This document shows positions 17,167 through 24,636 of a DNA stretch of 44,689 nucleotides, one piece after another (the stretch's first letter is position 1; the number at the start of each line of letters is the position of its first letter). The stretch is from Oscillospiraceae bacterium. Lineage in GTDB: Bacteria > Bacillota > Clostridia > Oscillospirales > CAG-272. The notes beneath the pieces are model-generated. The model did no database searches. It saw nothing but the letters and a program-made list of their open reading frames with translations, and was not told where the DNA came from. The position numbers and the translations under genes were made by a program. Where the stretch lies: NCBI GenBank assembly GCA_015063685.1, contig SVTR01000030.1, forward strand, positions 1 through 44,689, given 5' to 3'.

Positions 17167-17192
17167 TTTCCTTAAATAACAAAAAAGATTTC

Positions 17193-17219
17193 TCTCCCCC
17201 GTTGACTTGACGGGGGAGA
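17193..17219. promoter_or_regulatory. 10-bp inverted repeat embracing the -35 box of the dlt-type operon
   Basis: TCTCCCCCGT (17193-17202) and ACGGGGGAGA (17210-17219) are perfect inverted arms around a 7-nt centre holding most of the -35 hexamer. There is no proper T-tract (ATTTGTT follows), so an operator is a reasonable reading; it could also be a weak terminator of the upstream gene. Confidence 0.5.
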
Positions 17220-17230
17220 TTTGTTATAAT
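17202..17230 (+). promoter_or_regulatory. Sigma-A promoter of the transglutaminase-dlt operon
   Basis: TTGACT (17202-17207) and TATAAT (17225-17230) have a 17-bp spacer, 38 bp before the TTG start at 17269. No other convincing promoter or terminator was seen before the hairpin at 23744, so six genes may share this start. Confidence 0.8.
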
Positions 17231-17268
17231 AATATATATAACTATATTTGTATACTAAGGAGTATGCC

Positions 17269-18531
17269 TTGAAGATAAAAAAATTCGCTTTGCGGTGCTT
17301 TTTTTGGCTGATCGGTTTGTTGCTTTGCCTGCTGCTTGCCGGTTGCGGTCAAAAGCTCACCTATACCATCCAGGCCGGCAGTGACCTTCCCGATCCCGAG
17401 GAGCTCGGCGATATGGAAGGGCTGACCTATGACAGCGGTTATGATCCTAACTGTGTCAACCACGCCGGCACCTACGAATTGACGCTTACCGACGGCGCAG
17501 GGAAGAAGTACGTTCTGAAGCTCACCGTGAAGGATACGAAAAAGCCCGTGGTGGTCACCCGCCATGTCTATTACGCTCTGGGTACGGAAAATCCCAACGC
17601 CCTGGATTTTATCAATACCATTGAGGAAGCCGACGATTATACTGCGTATTTTACCGGCAAGCTGCCTGATATGACAAAGATCGGAGATTATGATGTCTCT
17701 TTTTGCGTCAAGGATGCCAGCGGCAACGTGTCTGAGGAATGCCACTCGATTATGACGGTGGTGGAGGATACGTCCCCTCCCGTCTTTGACCGTGTACCTG
17801 AGCTGTCTGCCTACGTGGGTGAGGCTATCGCTTACCGAAAGGGACTGGTGGTCACCGACAATTGCAGCGGAACCGTACAGGTGGAGGTGGACGCCTCTCA
17901 GGTGAAGCCTGAGGTGCCCGGGGATTATACTGTCAGCTTCAAGGCGACCGATACCCGAGGCAATGTGTCCACGGCGCAGACGGTGATCCACATTTATGAG
18001 AATCAAATCACCGAAGCCCAGCTTTTCGAGAAGATTGAAGCTTTGTCCGCGGAGATCACAACCTCCGACATGACGGTGGAGCAAAAGCTTCGCGCCGCCC
18101 ATGCCTATATCCAGGAGAATATCGCCTACACCTCGGATTCCGATAAGTCGGACTGGGTGAGAGCCGCCTACGACAGCCTGTTTGTCACGGGCTCCGGGGA
18201 TTGCTTCAACTATTTTGCCGCCGCCAAGGCGTTTTTGATCTACTACGGCGTGGACTACCGGGAGATCGAGCGCACACCCGGGGTAGAGGAGGGCACCCAT
18301 TTCTGGTTGATGGTCAACTTGGGCACCCATCAGAATCCCCGCTGGTATCATTACGATGCCACAAGACTGCGCAACACCTACGAAAACAGCGGATGCTTCA
18401 TTACGGACAAGCAGATGTACGCTTACAACCGCATGGCGGGTATGACCTTCTATGCCTACAACGCTTCGGCTTACCCCGCTACGTCTACCGAGATCATCAC
18501 CCCCACCCCTACCTTGCAGCCTTATTATTGA
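17269..18531 (+). CDS. Transglutaminase-like lipoprotein with Ig-like domains
   Basis: This 420-residue protein has a lipoprotein signal peptide with lipobox LLAGC (Cys26). Two or three bacterial Ig-like beta domains follow (residues about 30-245), each containing a GDY-x-V-S-F or GTYELT strand and a DTR/DASGNVS turn. The C-terminal third is a transglutaminase/papain-fold domain with a complete triad: Cys312 in GDCFNY, His344 in THFW, Asp363 in YHYD. It should work outside the membrane, as a protease, an amidase or a cross-linking enzyme; the substrate is unknown. The TTG start is chosen because AAGGAG lies 6 nt upstream and it yields a normal signal peptide. The stop is only 15 nt before dltA, indicating co-transcription. 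Confidence 0.85.
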   Translation: MKIKKFALRCFFWLIGLLLCLLLAGCGQKLTYTIQAGSDLPDPEELGDMEGLTYDSGYDPNCVNHAGTYELTLTDGAGKKYVLKLTVKDTKKPVVVTRHVYYALGTENPNALDFINTIEEADDYTAYFTGKLPDMTKIGDYDVSFCVKDASGNVSEECHSIMTVVEDTSPPVFDRVPELSAYVGEAIAYRKGLVVTDNCSGTVQVEVDASQVKPEVPGDYTVSFKATDTRGNVSTAQTVIHIYENQITEAQLFEKIEALSAEITTSDMTVEQKLRAAHAYIQENIAYTSDSDKSDWVRAAYDSLFVTGSGDCFNYFAAAKAFLIYYGVDYREIERTPGVEEGTHFWLMVNLGTHQNPRWYHYDATRLRNTYENSGCFITDKQMYAYNRMAGMTFYAYNASAYPATSTEIITPTPTLQPYY

Positions 18532-18546
18532 TCGGAAGTGACGCCT

Positions 18547-20070
18547 ATGTTGAAAAATATTCTTCAATACCTTGAAAATACCGCCGCTCGCGTACCCGAA
18601 AAGATGGCTTTTTCAGACGGTGAGCGACAACTGACCCATGGGGAGACCTTGACCCTTGCCCGTCGATTGGGAAGCTTTCTCGCGGAAAAGGGCTATGCCC
18701 ATGAGCCTGTCATGCTCCTGCTTGACCGTTCTCCCGAGGCGGTAGCCGCCACCTTTGGTGTCATCTACAGCGGATGCTACTATGTGGTGCTGGACACCGA
18801 TATGCCCGCCGCTCGCATGGGTCAGATCATCGACACCATGAAGGCCCGCGCGCTGGTCTGCGATGAAAAGAATAGCAAAAAGGCCAATGGATTGGTGGAA
18901 AACGGTCTGTTTACGGGAGAGATCCTCTCCTGGGAGACTGCCAAGAATACCGAGGAGGATGGCGATGTCCTCGACCGCATCCGTCGCGGTCAGATTGATA
19001 CCGATCCCATTTACGTGGTATTCACTTCGGGCTCTACAGGCGTGCCCAAGGGCGTGGCCGCCTGCCATCGCTCGGTCATTGACTATACCGAAGCTCTCTG
19101 TGAGGTACTGCCGTTCTCCGAGGACACCGTTTTTGCCAACCAGACCCCTCTGTATTTCGACGCGCCTCTCAAAGAGATCATGCCCACCCTGAAATACGGC
19201 GCGACGGTCTATCTGGTGCCCAAAAAGCTGTTCATGTTTCCCGTAAAGCTCTGCGAGTTTTTGAACGAGCATAGGATTAACACAATTTGCTGGGTGGTCT
19301 CAGCCCTCACCATGATCTCTGCACTGGGTGCGCTGGATAAGACTCCGCCCAAGTATCTGACAACCATTTGCTTTGGCAGCGAGGTGTTCCCCCGTCCCCA
19401 GTACGATCTGTGGCGGGCGGCCTATCCCGGAGCCAAGTTCTTCAACCTTTACGGTCCCACTGAGGCTACGGGCATGTCCTGCTACTGGCCTGTCCGTGAC
19501 CTTGCGCCCGACGAGCCTATCCCTGTGGGCTATCCCTTCAACAATACCCGCATTCTCCTGCTCACCGACGACGGCAAGGAAGCCGCCGCAGGCGAGGTGG
19601 GAGAGATCCATATGCAGGGCACCTGCGTGACCCTGGGCTATTTCGCCAATCCCGAAAAGACCTCCGAGGCCTTCGTGCAAAATCCCTTGAATCCTTACTA
19701 CCCCGAGCTGATCTACCGCACGGGCGACCTCGGCCGCTATAACGAGCGGGGAGAGCTGGTATTCATCTCGCGCCGCGATGCTCAGATCAAGCACATGGGT
19801 CACCGTATCGAGCTTGGGGAGATCGAGGCTACCGCTTCGGCCGTTGAAGGGGTAGGGCAGTGTTGCTGTGTGTACGACAACACGGGCAAGCGCATTGTGC
19901 TGTATTACGTGGGCACTGTGGAGCCCAAGGAGGTCAGCAAAGCCCTTCGTGAGAAATTGCCCCGCTATATGCTCCCCGCCCTGTGCGAGACCCTTACCGC
20001 CATGCCCAGAACCCCCAACGGCAAGCTGGATCGGAAGGGGTTGCGGGAAAGAGCGGAGCGCGGGGAATGA
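18547..20070 (+). CDS. dltA: DltA-like amino acid:carrier protein ligase (adenylation domain)
   Basis: This 507-residue adenylating enzyme should activate an amino acid (D-alanine in classical DltA) with ATP and load it on the DltC carrier. Core motifs are intact: FTSGSTGVPKGV (phosphate loop), NLYGPTEATG, YRTGDLGRY, the hinge RRDAQIKHMGHRIELGEIE and NGKLDRKGLR with the catalytic Lys. Length agrees with DltA (about 505). At the position where Bacillus DltA has FCGE, with the Cys reported to select D-Ala, this protein reads CFGSE, so the substrate may differ. The ATG at 18547 is preferred over an in-frame GTG at 18538; the ribosome site (GGAAG) is weak, suggesting coupling to the upstream gene. 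Confidence 0.87.
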   Translation: MLKNILQYLENTAARVPEKMAFSDGERQLTHGETLTLARRLGSFLAEKGYAHEPVMLLLDRSPEAVAATFGVIYSGCYYVVLDTDMPAARMGQIIDTMKARALVCDEKNSKKANGLVENGLFTGEILSWETAKNTEEDGDVLDRIRRGQIDTDPIYVVFTSGSTGVPKGVAACHRSVIDYTEALCEVLPFSEDTVFANQTPLYFDAPLKEIMPTLKYGATVYLVPKKLFMFPVKLCEFLNEHRINTICWVVSALTMISALGALDKTPPKYLTTICFGSEVFPRPQYDLWRAAYPGAKFFNLYGPTEATGMSCYWPVRDLAPDEPIPVGYPFNNTRILLLTDDGKEAAAGEVGEIHMQGTCVTLGYFANPEKTSEAFVQNPLNPYYPELIYRTGDLGRYNERGELVFISRRDAQIKHMGHRIELGEIEATASAVEGVGQCCCVYDNTGKRIVLYYVGTVEPKEVSKALREKLPRYMLPALCETLTAMPRTPNGKLDRKGLRERAERGE

Positions 20071-20096
20071 TAATCTGAGAGTCACCTCAAAAAATA

Positions 20097-20251
20097 GGGC
20101 TTCTCTAAATACTCAGCGTGCGGAGAGATGCGAGGGATTTTTTTGTCAGACTAAATCTGCACGCATAGTTGACCCTATGCGAAAGGATTTTGTGACGTAT
20201 GACGGAAAAAGCACCGTCATATCGACGTGCGATGAGTTTTTAGAGATGCCC
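20097..20251 (+). mobile_element. 155-bp miniature inverted-repeat element (MITE-like), copy 1, between dltA and dltC
   Basis: The left end GGGCTTCTCTAAATACTC (20097) and right end GAGTTTTTAGAGATGCCC (20234-20251) are inverted repeats matching at 16 of 18 positions, with weaker similarity for six more bases. Inside are GCGAGGGATTTTTTTGTCAGA, a 7-bp hairpin (CGCATAG/CTATGCG) and an 8-bp hairpin (TATGACGG/CCGTCATA). A second copy lies at 37966-38126 in the same orientation relative to its host transcript. Flanks AATA and AATC may be a decayed 4-bp target duplication. It encodes no protein and would be carried in the dlt mRNA. Confidence 0.8.
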
Positions 20252-20280
20252 AATCATCTGCTATACAGAAAGGACATATG

Positions 20281-20508
20281 ATGAACGAAATTATTGAAAT
20301 CCTCACCGAGCTCCACGACGACGTGGACTTCACCACCGAAACCGGTCTTGTGGAAAACGGCATCCTCAACTCCCTGGACATTGTGGCGATCATCACCGAG
20401 ATCGACGACCGCCTGGACGTTCAGATACCCGCCGAGGAGATCCTGCCTGAAAACTTTGATTCCGCTGAGGCTCTGTGGGCGCTGGTACAGCGTCTTGATG
20501 AGGCGTAA
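20281..20508 (+). CDS. dltC: DltC-like D-alanyl/acyl carrier protein
   Basis: This 75-residue acidic helical protein has acyl-carrier features: the phosphopantetheine Ser in GILNSLDIV near residue 37, and a carrier-like C-terminus (ILPENFDSAEALWALVQRL). The usual Asp before the Ser is Asn. It should hold the activated amino acid as a thioester and deliver it to the MBOAT protein. Two adjacent ATGs occur (20278 and 20281); GAAAGGA fits the second slightly better. It ends 9 bp before dltB. The separation of 210 bp from dltA is explained by the inserted miniature element. Confidence 0.85.
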   Translation: MNEIIEILTELHDDVDFTTETGLVENGILNSLDIVAIITEIDDRLDVQIPAEEILPENFDSAEALWALVQRLDEA

Positions 20509-20517
20509 GACGGCTGT

Positions 20518-22116
20518 ATGAGCTTTACATCTGCGGCGTTTCTCATCTTTGCCGCGCTGACGCTACTGGTCTATTATACCGTACCCAAGCGGGGACAATG
20601 GATCGTGCTGCTGGTGGCCTCCTTCCTCTTTTACTGGGCGGCCGGGGGGGGGTACCTGCCCTTCATCGCGGTGACCATCCTTTCCACATGGCTCTGTGCC
20701 CTGGGGATCCGCCGCCGTGACCGTTTGGACGAGGCCTATCTCGCTGAGCATAAGGCGGATATGACCAAGGAGGAGCGAAAGGCCTTCAAAAACGGGGCTA
20801 AAAAGAAAAAGCGCCCCTATCTTGTGGGCGGTCTGGTGTTTAATTTTGCCATTCTCGGGGTACTCAAGTACACAGGATTTGTGTTGGGTGGGGTCAATGA
20901 TCTCCTGTCGCTCTTTGGCGACGTGTCGGTGACCGTCCCATCCCTGATTCTCCCTTTGGGTATCTCCTATTACATTTTCCGTTCCACCGCTTACCTCATC
21001 GACGTGTACTGGGGCAAGACCGAGGCTGAAGGAAACATCGCCAAATATGCCCTTTTCGTCTCCTTCTTTCCCGCCGTCCTCCAAGGCCCCATCAGCCGAC
21101 ACAAGGATCTGGCGCCCCAGTTTTTCACCCCTCACAAGGCTGAGTGGTCAAACCTCACGGAGGGTGGACTTCGGGTGCTGTGGGGCTTCTTTAAGAAGAT
21201 GGTCGTGGCGGATACCGCCATGATCGCGGTGAAAATGATTGTGTCCTCCCCCACGAAGCTTACGGGTATGTACGTGCTTTTTCTTATCATCCTGTATTCC
21301 GCCGTCATCTACGGTGACTTCACGGGAGGCATCGACATGACCATCGGTCTCTCACGCATGATGGGACTGCGCCTGGCCGAGAACTTTGACCACCCGTTCT
21401 CCTCTCATTCTACTCAGGAATACTGGAACCGTTGGCATATGACCATGGGCTCCTATTTCACCGATTACGTGTTCAACCCCCTGTCCATCAGCGGTCCCAT
21501 GAAAAAGCTATCCAAGTGGAGCAGGGAAAAGCTGGGTAAGACGGTGGGTATGCGGGTGCCTGTATATCTTGCCACCCTCATTACCTGGTTTTTGACGGGG
21601 CTTTGGCACGGCGCGTCCTGGAATTTCATCGTTTGGGGCCTGCTCAACGGCGCGGTCATTCTGATCTCCCGAGAGCTTGCGCCCTTGTACGCCAAATTCC
21701 ACAAGAGATTTCCCGGTCTCAGGGAAAAGGCGGTTTACGGTGGCTTCTGCGCCCTTCGAACCTTCTTCCTCATGGGTTCTATCCGCATCCTGGACTGCTA
21801 CCGTGACGTCCCCGTGACCTTCAAGGCCTTTGGTTCTATCTTCTACGATTTCGCCTCCTGGGGAGACCTGGCGGGGGGGAAGTTCCTGCATATGCTGGGA
21901 CTTGAGCTGTGGCAATGCGTGGTGATCGCTTTGGCGACTGTGGTGGTGTTCCTTGTCTGCCATCGAAGCAAGACAAAGCCTGTGCTCACCGAGATCTCTG
22001 AGCGCCCTTGGCTCTTGGGCGGTGTTTGCGCCCTGCTGATTGTGATCATTTTGATTTTCGGCAGCTACGGTATCGGCTTTGACGCGGGCGATTTCATTTA
22101 CCAAACGCAGTTTTAA
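20518..22116 (+). CDS. dltB: DltB-like MBOAT membrane acyltransferase
   Basis: This 532-residue protein has about eleven hydrophobic helices and belongs to the membrane-bound O-acyltransferase family (DltB/AlgI). Both family histidines are present: His in YWNRWHM and the catalytic-type His in LWHGASWNF. It should move the aminoacyl group from the carrier protein across the membrane to an outside acceptor. The N-terminus is typical (FTSAAFLIFAALTLLVYY). The C-terminus ends FIYQTQF, resembling the terminal F-x-Y-x-x-F motif of the DltX microprotein and of AlgI-type enzymes; no separate dltX was found. Sequence flavour lies between DltB and AlgI, so the transferred group is not certain. Confidence 0.87.
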   Translation: MSFTSAAFLIFAALTLLVYYTVPKRGQWIVLLVASFLFYWAAGGGYLPFIAVTILSTWLCALGIRRRDRLDEAYLAEHKADMTKEERKAFKNGAKKKKRPYLVGGLVFNFAILGVLKYTGFVLGGVNDLLSLFGDVSVTVPSLILPLGISYYIFRSTAYLIDVYWGKTEAEGNIAKYALFVSFFPAVLQGPISRHKDLAPQFFTPHKAEWSNLTEGGLRVLWGFFKKMVVADTAMIAVKMIVSSPTKLTGMYVLFLIILYSAVIYGDFTGGIDMTIGLSRMMGLRLAENFDHPFSSHSTQEYWNRWHMTMGSYFTDYVFNPLSISGPMKKLSKWSREKLGKTVGMRVPVYLATLITWFLTGLWHGASWNFIVWGLLNGAVILISRELAPLYAKFHKRFPGLREKAVYGGFCALRTFFLMGSIRILDCYRDVPVTFKAFGSIFYDFASWGDLAGGKFLHMLGLELWQCVVIALATVVVFLVCHRSKTKPVLTEISERPWLLGGVCALLIVIILIFGSYGIGFDAGDFIYQTQF

Positions 22117-22128
22117 GGGGGGACGGAC

Positions 22129-23205
22129 ATGAAAACCAGTAACAAAATCATCCGCGCCTCGGCGCTGATTATCCCTCTCCTGCTTGTGGTGGCCTTTTTG
22201 ATTTGTGCCACCCCCATCCTGCAACCCAAATATATCACCGCCTCCCCCGAAGGGTCTTTGACCGCAGAGTATTATGACGCGGTGAAGGAAACAAAGCACG
22301 ACGTGCTCTTTATTGGGGACTGCGAGGTGTACGAATCCTTCGTGCCTGCCGTTCTGTGGGAGGAATACGGCATTTCCTCCTATGTCCGCGGCGGCGCTCA
22401 GCAGTTGGTCTGGCACTCTTACTATATGCTGGAGGATGCCCTCCGCTACGAGACCCCAAAGATTGTGGTATTCAACGTCCTTGCCCTCAAGTACGGAGAG
22501 CCTCAAAAGGAGGCCTATAACCGCCTGGCCCTGGACGGTATGGAGTGGTCGGAGACCAAGGTGGGTGCCATCAAGGCATCCATGACCGAGGAAGAGTCTT
22601 TTACCTCCTACGTCTGGCCCTTCCTGCGGTATCACAGCCGCTGGAACCAGCTGACCGCCGAGGATTTCAAATACGCTTTCTCTGACAAACCTACCGTCTC
22701 GGATAGTGGCTATCTCATGCAGACGGATATCGTTCCGGCTACGGAAGGACAGGAGACGCCCCGTCCCCTGGTGGATTATACCCTTCCTAAGGCGGCCATG
22801 GAGTATCTCGACCGCATCACAAAGCTTTGTGGGGAGAAGAATATGGAGCTGATCCTCATCAAAGCTCCCACCAACGCCCTGGCCTACCATTGGTACGACG
22901 AGTGGGATGAGCAGATCCTGGCCTATGCCGCTAAAAACGGGCTGGCATATTACAATTTCATCCCCCACGCTGAGGAGATGGGGCTGGATATGTCCACCGA
23001 TACCTACGACAAGGGTGTGCACCTGAACGTCTACGGCGCGGAAAAGCTGACCCGCTATTTCGGAAAGATCCTGGCGGAAGAGCATCACGCCCCCGACCGT
23101 CGGCAGGATGTGGAATTATCCCGGGTCTGGAACCGCCGCGTGGCGGCGTACAATGAACGCAAAACCCAAATGGCTAGTGTCAGCCAAAGCAAAATTAACC
23201 CGTAA
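22129..23205 (+). CDS. DltD-like SGNH-fold extracytoplasmic protein with Cys at the nucleophile position
   Basis: This 358-residue protein has one N-terminal membrane helix (residues about 9-30) and an outward-facing SGNH hydrolase-like domain, the arrangement of DltD. Block I reads FIGDCEVYE, with Cys where SGNH enzymes have Ser. The C-terminal D-x-x-x-H block is present as DKGVHLNVYG, and LILIKAPTN matches the central strand and block III region. It should accept the acyl group after DltB and pass it to, or remove it from, a wall polymer. GGGGGGA lies just upstream of the ATG, 12 bp after dltB. Overall similarity to classical DltD seems low, so only the like-name is given. Confidence 0.78.
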   Translation: MKTSNKIIRASALIIPLLLVVAFLICATPILQPKYITASPEGSLTAEYYDAVKETKHDVLFIGDCEVYESFVPAVLWEEYGISSYVRGGAQQLVWHSYYMLEDALRYETPKIVVFNVLALKYGEPQKEAYNRLALDGMEWSETKVGAIKASMTEEESFTSYVWPFLRYHSRWNQLTAEDFKYAFSDKPTVSDSGYLMQTDIVPATEGQETPRPLVDYTLPKAAMEYLDRITKLCGEKNMELILIKAPTNALAYHWYDEWDEQILAYAAKNGLAYYNFIPHAEEMGLDMSTDTYDKGVHLNVYGAEKLTRYFGKILAEEHHAPDRRQDVELSRVWNRRVAAYNERKTQMASVSQSKINP

Positions 23206-23229
23206 AAATCAAAGAAAGGAATTCATATC

Positions 23230-23715
23230 ATGAATAAGACGCTTCGTATGCTGGCGGTTCTGTTGGCCGCCTTGACTCTGACCCTTTGCTTTGCTTCCTG
23301 CGGAGGCAGCAAGACCTCCGATGGCTATACCTTCAAAGCGCCTGACGGTACCGAGATCGCTATTGGCGCCCTCCACGATGATGTCATTCCCAAGCTAGGT
23401 GACTATGAATCTGTGGACAAGACCGATTCCTGCGGTGGCTTTAAGGGACAGGACTGCACTTATTTTTACAAAGGCTTCCGCGTTTATACCACCCCCTCTG
23501 ACAAGGGTGACGTGGTCAATATGATCGAGCTGACAGACGACTCCGTTTCCACGCCCGAGGGCTTGACCATCGGCTCTGCCAAGGACGCCGTGATCAAGGC
23601 TATGGGAAATGGTACCGCTGTGGGAGAGAACCTGTCCTATGAGAAGGGGGACATGAAGCTGGTGTTCATTTTCCGTGATGGCGCGGTGACCAATATTCAG
23701 TATATGGCAAAATAA
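23230..23715 (+). CDS. Small lipoprotein of unknown function
   Basis: This 161-residue protein has a lipoprotein signal peptide with lipobox CFASC (Cys25) and a compact mature domain. The segment GLTIGSAKDAVIKAMGNG resembles the helix pattern in SmpA/BLIP-like small lipoproteins, where a G-x-S-x-x-x-V-x-x-x-x-G motif follows a short strand; this is a weak fold guess. AAAGGA lies 9 nt upstream of the ATG. It is the last gene of the transglutaminase-dlt operon and is followed by a strong terminator, so it may be an outer-face accessory of the same modification system. Two cysteines in the mature part could form a disulfide. Confidence 0.75.
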   Translation: MNKTLRMLAVLLAALTLTLCFASCGGSKTSDGYTFKAPDGTEIAIGALHDDVIPKLGDYESVDKTDSCGGFKGQDCTYFYKGFRVYTTPSDKGDVVNMIELTDDSVSTPEGLTIGSAKDAVIKAMGNGTAVGENLSYEKGDMKLVFIFRDGAVTNIQYMAK

Positions 23716-23716
23716 T

Positions 23717-23737
23717 GGGCATCTCTAAATACTCAGC
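23717..23737 (+). repeat. Solo end of the miniature inverted-repeat element
   Basis: The 21 bases here match the left end of the element at 20097 with a single difference (GGGCATCTCTAAATACTC then AGC). Similarity stops at 23737, where the operon terminator begins, and no opposite end follows. It lies 1 bp after a stop codon, as at 17139. Confidence 0.55.
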
Positions 23738-23743
23738 ATTTCG

Positions 23744-23780
23744 AAAAATCCCCTGTGAGACCCAATCACGGGGGATTTTT
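23744..23780 (+). terminator. Strong intrinsic terminator closing the dlt-type operon
   Basis: AAAAATCCCC (23744-23753) pairs with GGGGATTTTT (23771-23780); the stem continues with a T-G pair and GTGA/TCAC around a 7-nt loop, about 15 bp in all. Its A/T flanks make it bidirectional in principle. Confidence 0.85.
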
Positions 23781-23796
23781 GCAAGGAGGAGCGCAT

Positions 23797-24636
23797 ATGA
23801 AAAACTGCCTGGCCATCTGGCATTATCCCCATCGTACCATAGAAGAAAACATCCGATATTTTGCGGGGCAAGGATATGATGCCGTCAGCGTTCACGGCGC
23901 GCAGTTTGTGCAGGCGTTGACCCAAGGCAGAGATGAAAGCCTGGCACGGGCGGTTCAGGACTCCCGGGTGGTTTTGACGGTGCATTATGCGCTACCCAAA
24001 AGCCACGATGCCCGGCATGTTCAGGAATATCGCCGAGGAATTGATATGCTTGAAGCGTGGCAGAGGGCCCATGGCCTGATCCATATTCTGTCCTTCGATG
24101 TACCTACGCCCATTCGGGACCAGATCGGGCCCTATCTGGATTACGCCATGGCGCGGGTACCGGACTGTTTCCTTGCCGTGGAAGACTTTGGCCTCACATC
24201 GGACGAGCGGGCACAGATCGAACACCTCAAGGGCAATCCCCGCTTTGGCTATCTCCTGGATATCGGGCATATGTTTCTTCGTATCGGGGGTAAAAACAAG
24301 AGCGGAAAGCCCCTGTTTACCAACAGCCCCGACGAATGCCCCGCAAGGGAAAATCCGGGGTATGATGACTTTATGAAAGCGTTGAAATCAAAGGAATTTC
24401 CCGTCCTTGAGATGCATTTGCACAACAATGACGGGGAAAGTGATTTGCATTGGTTCCTGGAAAATGGCCCTCTGGATATCCCCATGATCGCCCGGGTGGT
24501 GCGGGATTTCGGCTTTGACGGTATCATGACCATCGAAAGCGCACCGGGCTTTAAGTTTGAGTGCCGTGGTGACGCTGCCGATCGGGGCATCATGAAGACC
24601 TTTGCTTACTGGAAGGAATGCTGTGAAGGAAAATGA
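23797..24636 (+). CDS. Sugar phosphate isomerase/epimerase-like TIM-barrel protein (AP endonuclease 2 family fold)
   Basis: This 279-residue cytosolic protein shows the xylose-isomerase-like TIM-barrel pattern: DAVSVHGAQF early, LAVEDFG and LLDIGHMFLRIGG in the middle (acidic and His metal ligands), MHLHNNDGESDLHWFLENGPLD and a final strand GIMTIESAPG. Such proteins isomerise or epimerise keto-sugars, inositols or hydroxypyruvate using a divalent metal; the substrate cannot be told here. GGAGGAG lies 7 nt before the ATG at 23797; upstream in-frame codons fall in the terminator and were rejected. Its stop overlaps the next start by 4 bases, so the two genes are translated together. Confidence 0.82.
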   Translation: MKNCLAIWHYPHRTIEENIRYFAGQGYDAVSVHGAQFVQALTQGRDESLARAVQDSRVVLTVHYALPKSHDARHVQEYRRGIDMLEAWQRAHGLIHILSFDVPTPIRDQIGPYLDYAMARVPDCFLAVEDFGLTSDERAQIEHLKGNPRFGYLLDIGHMFLRIGGKNKSGKPLFTNSPDECPARENPGYDDFMKALKSKEFPVLEMHLHNNDGESDLHWFLENGPLDIPMIARVVRDFGFDGIMTIESAPGFKFECRGDAADRGIMKTFAYWKECCEGK

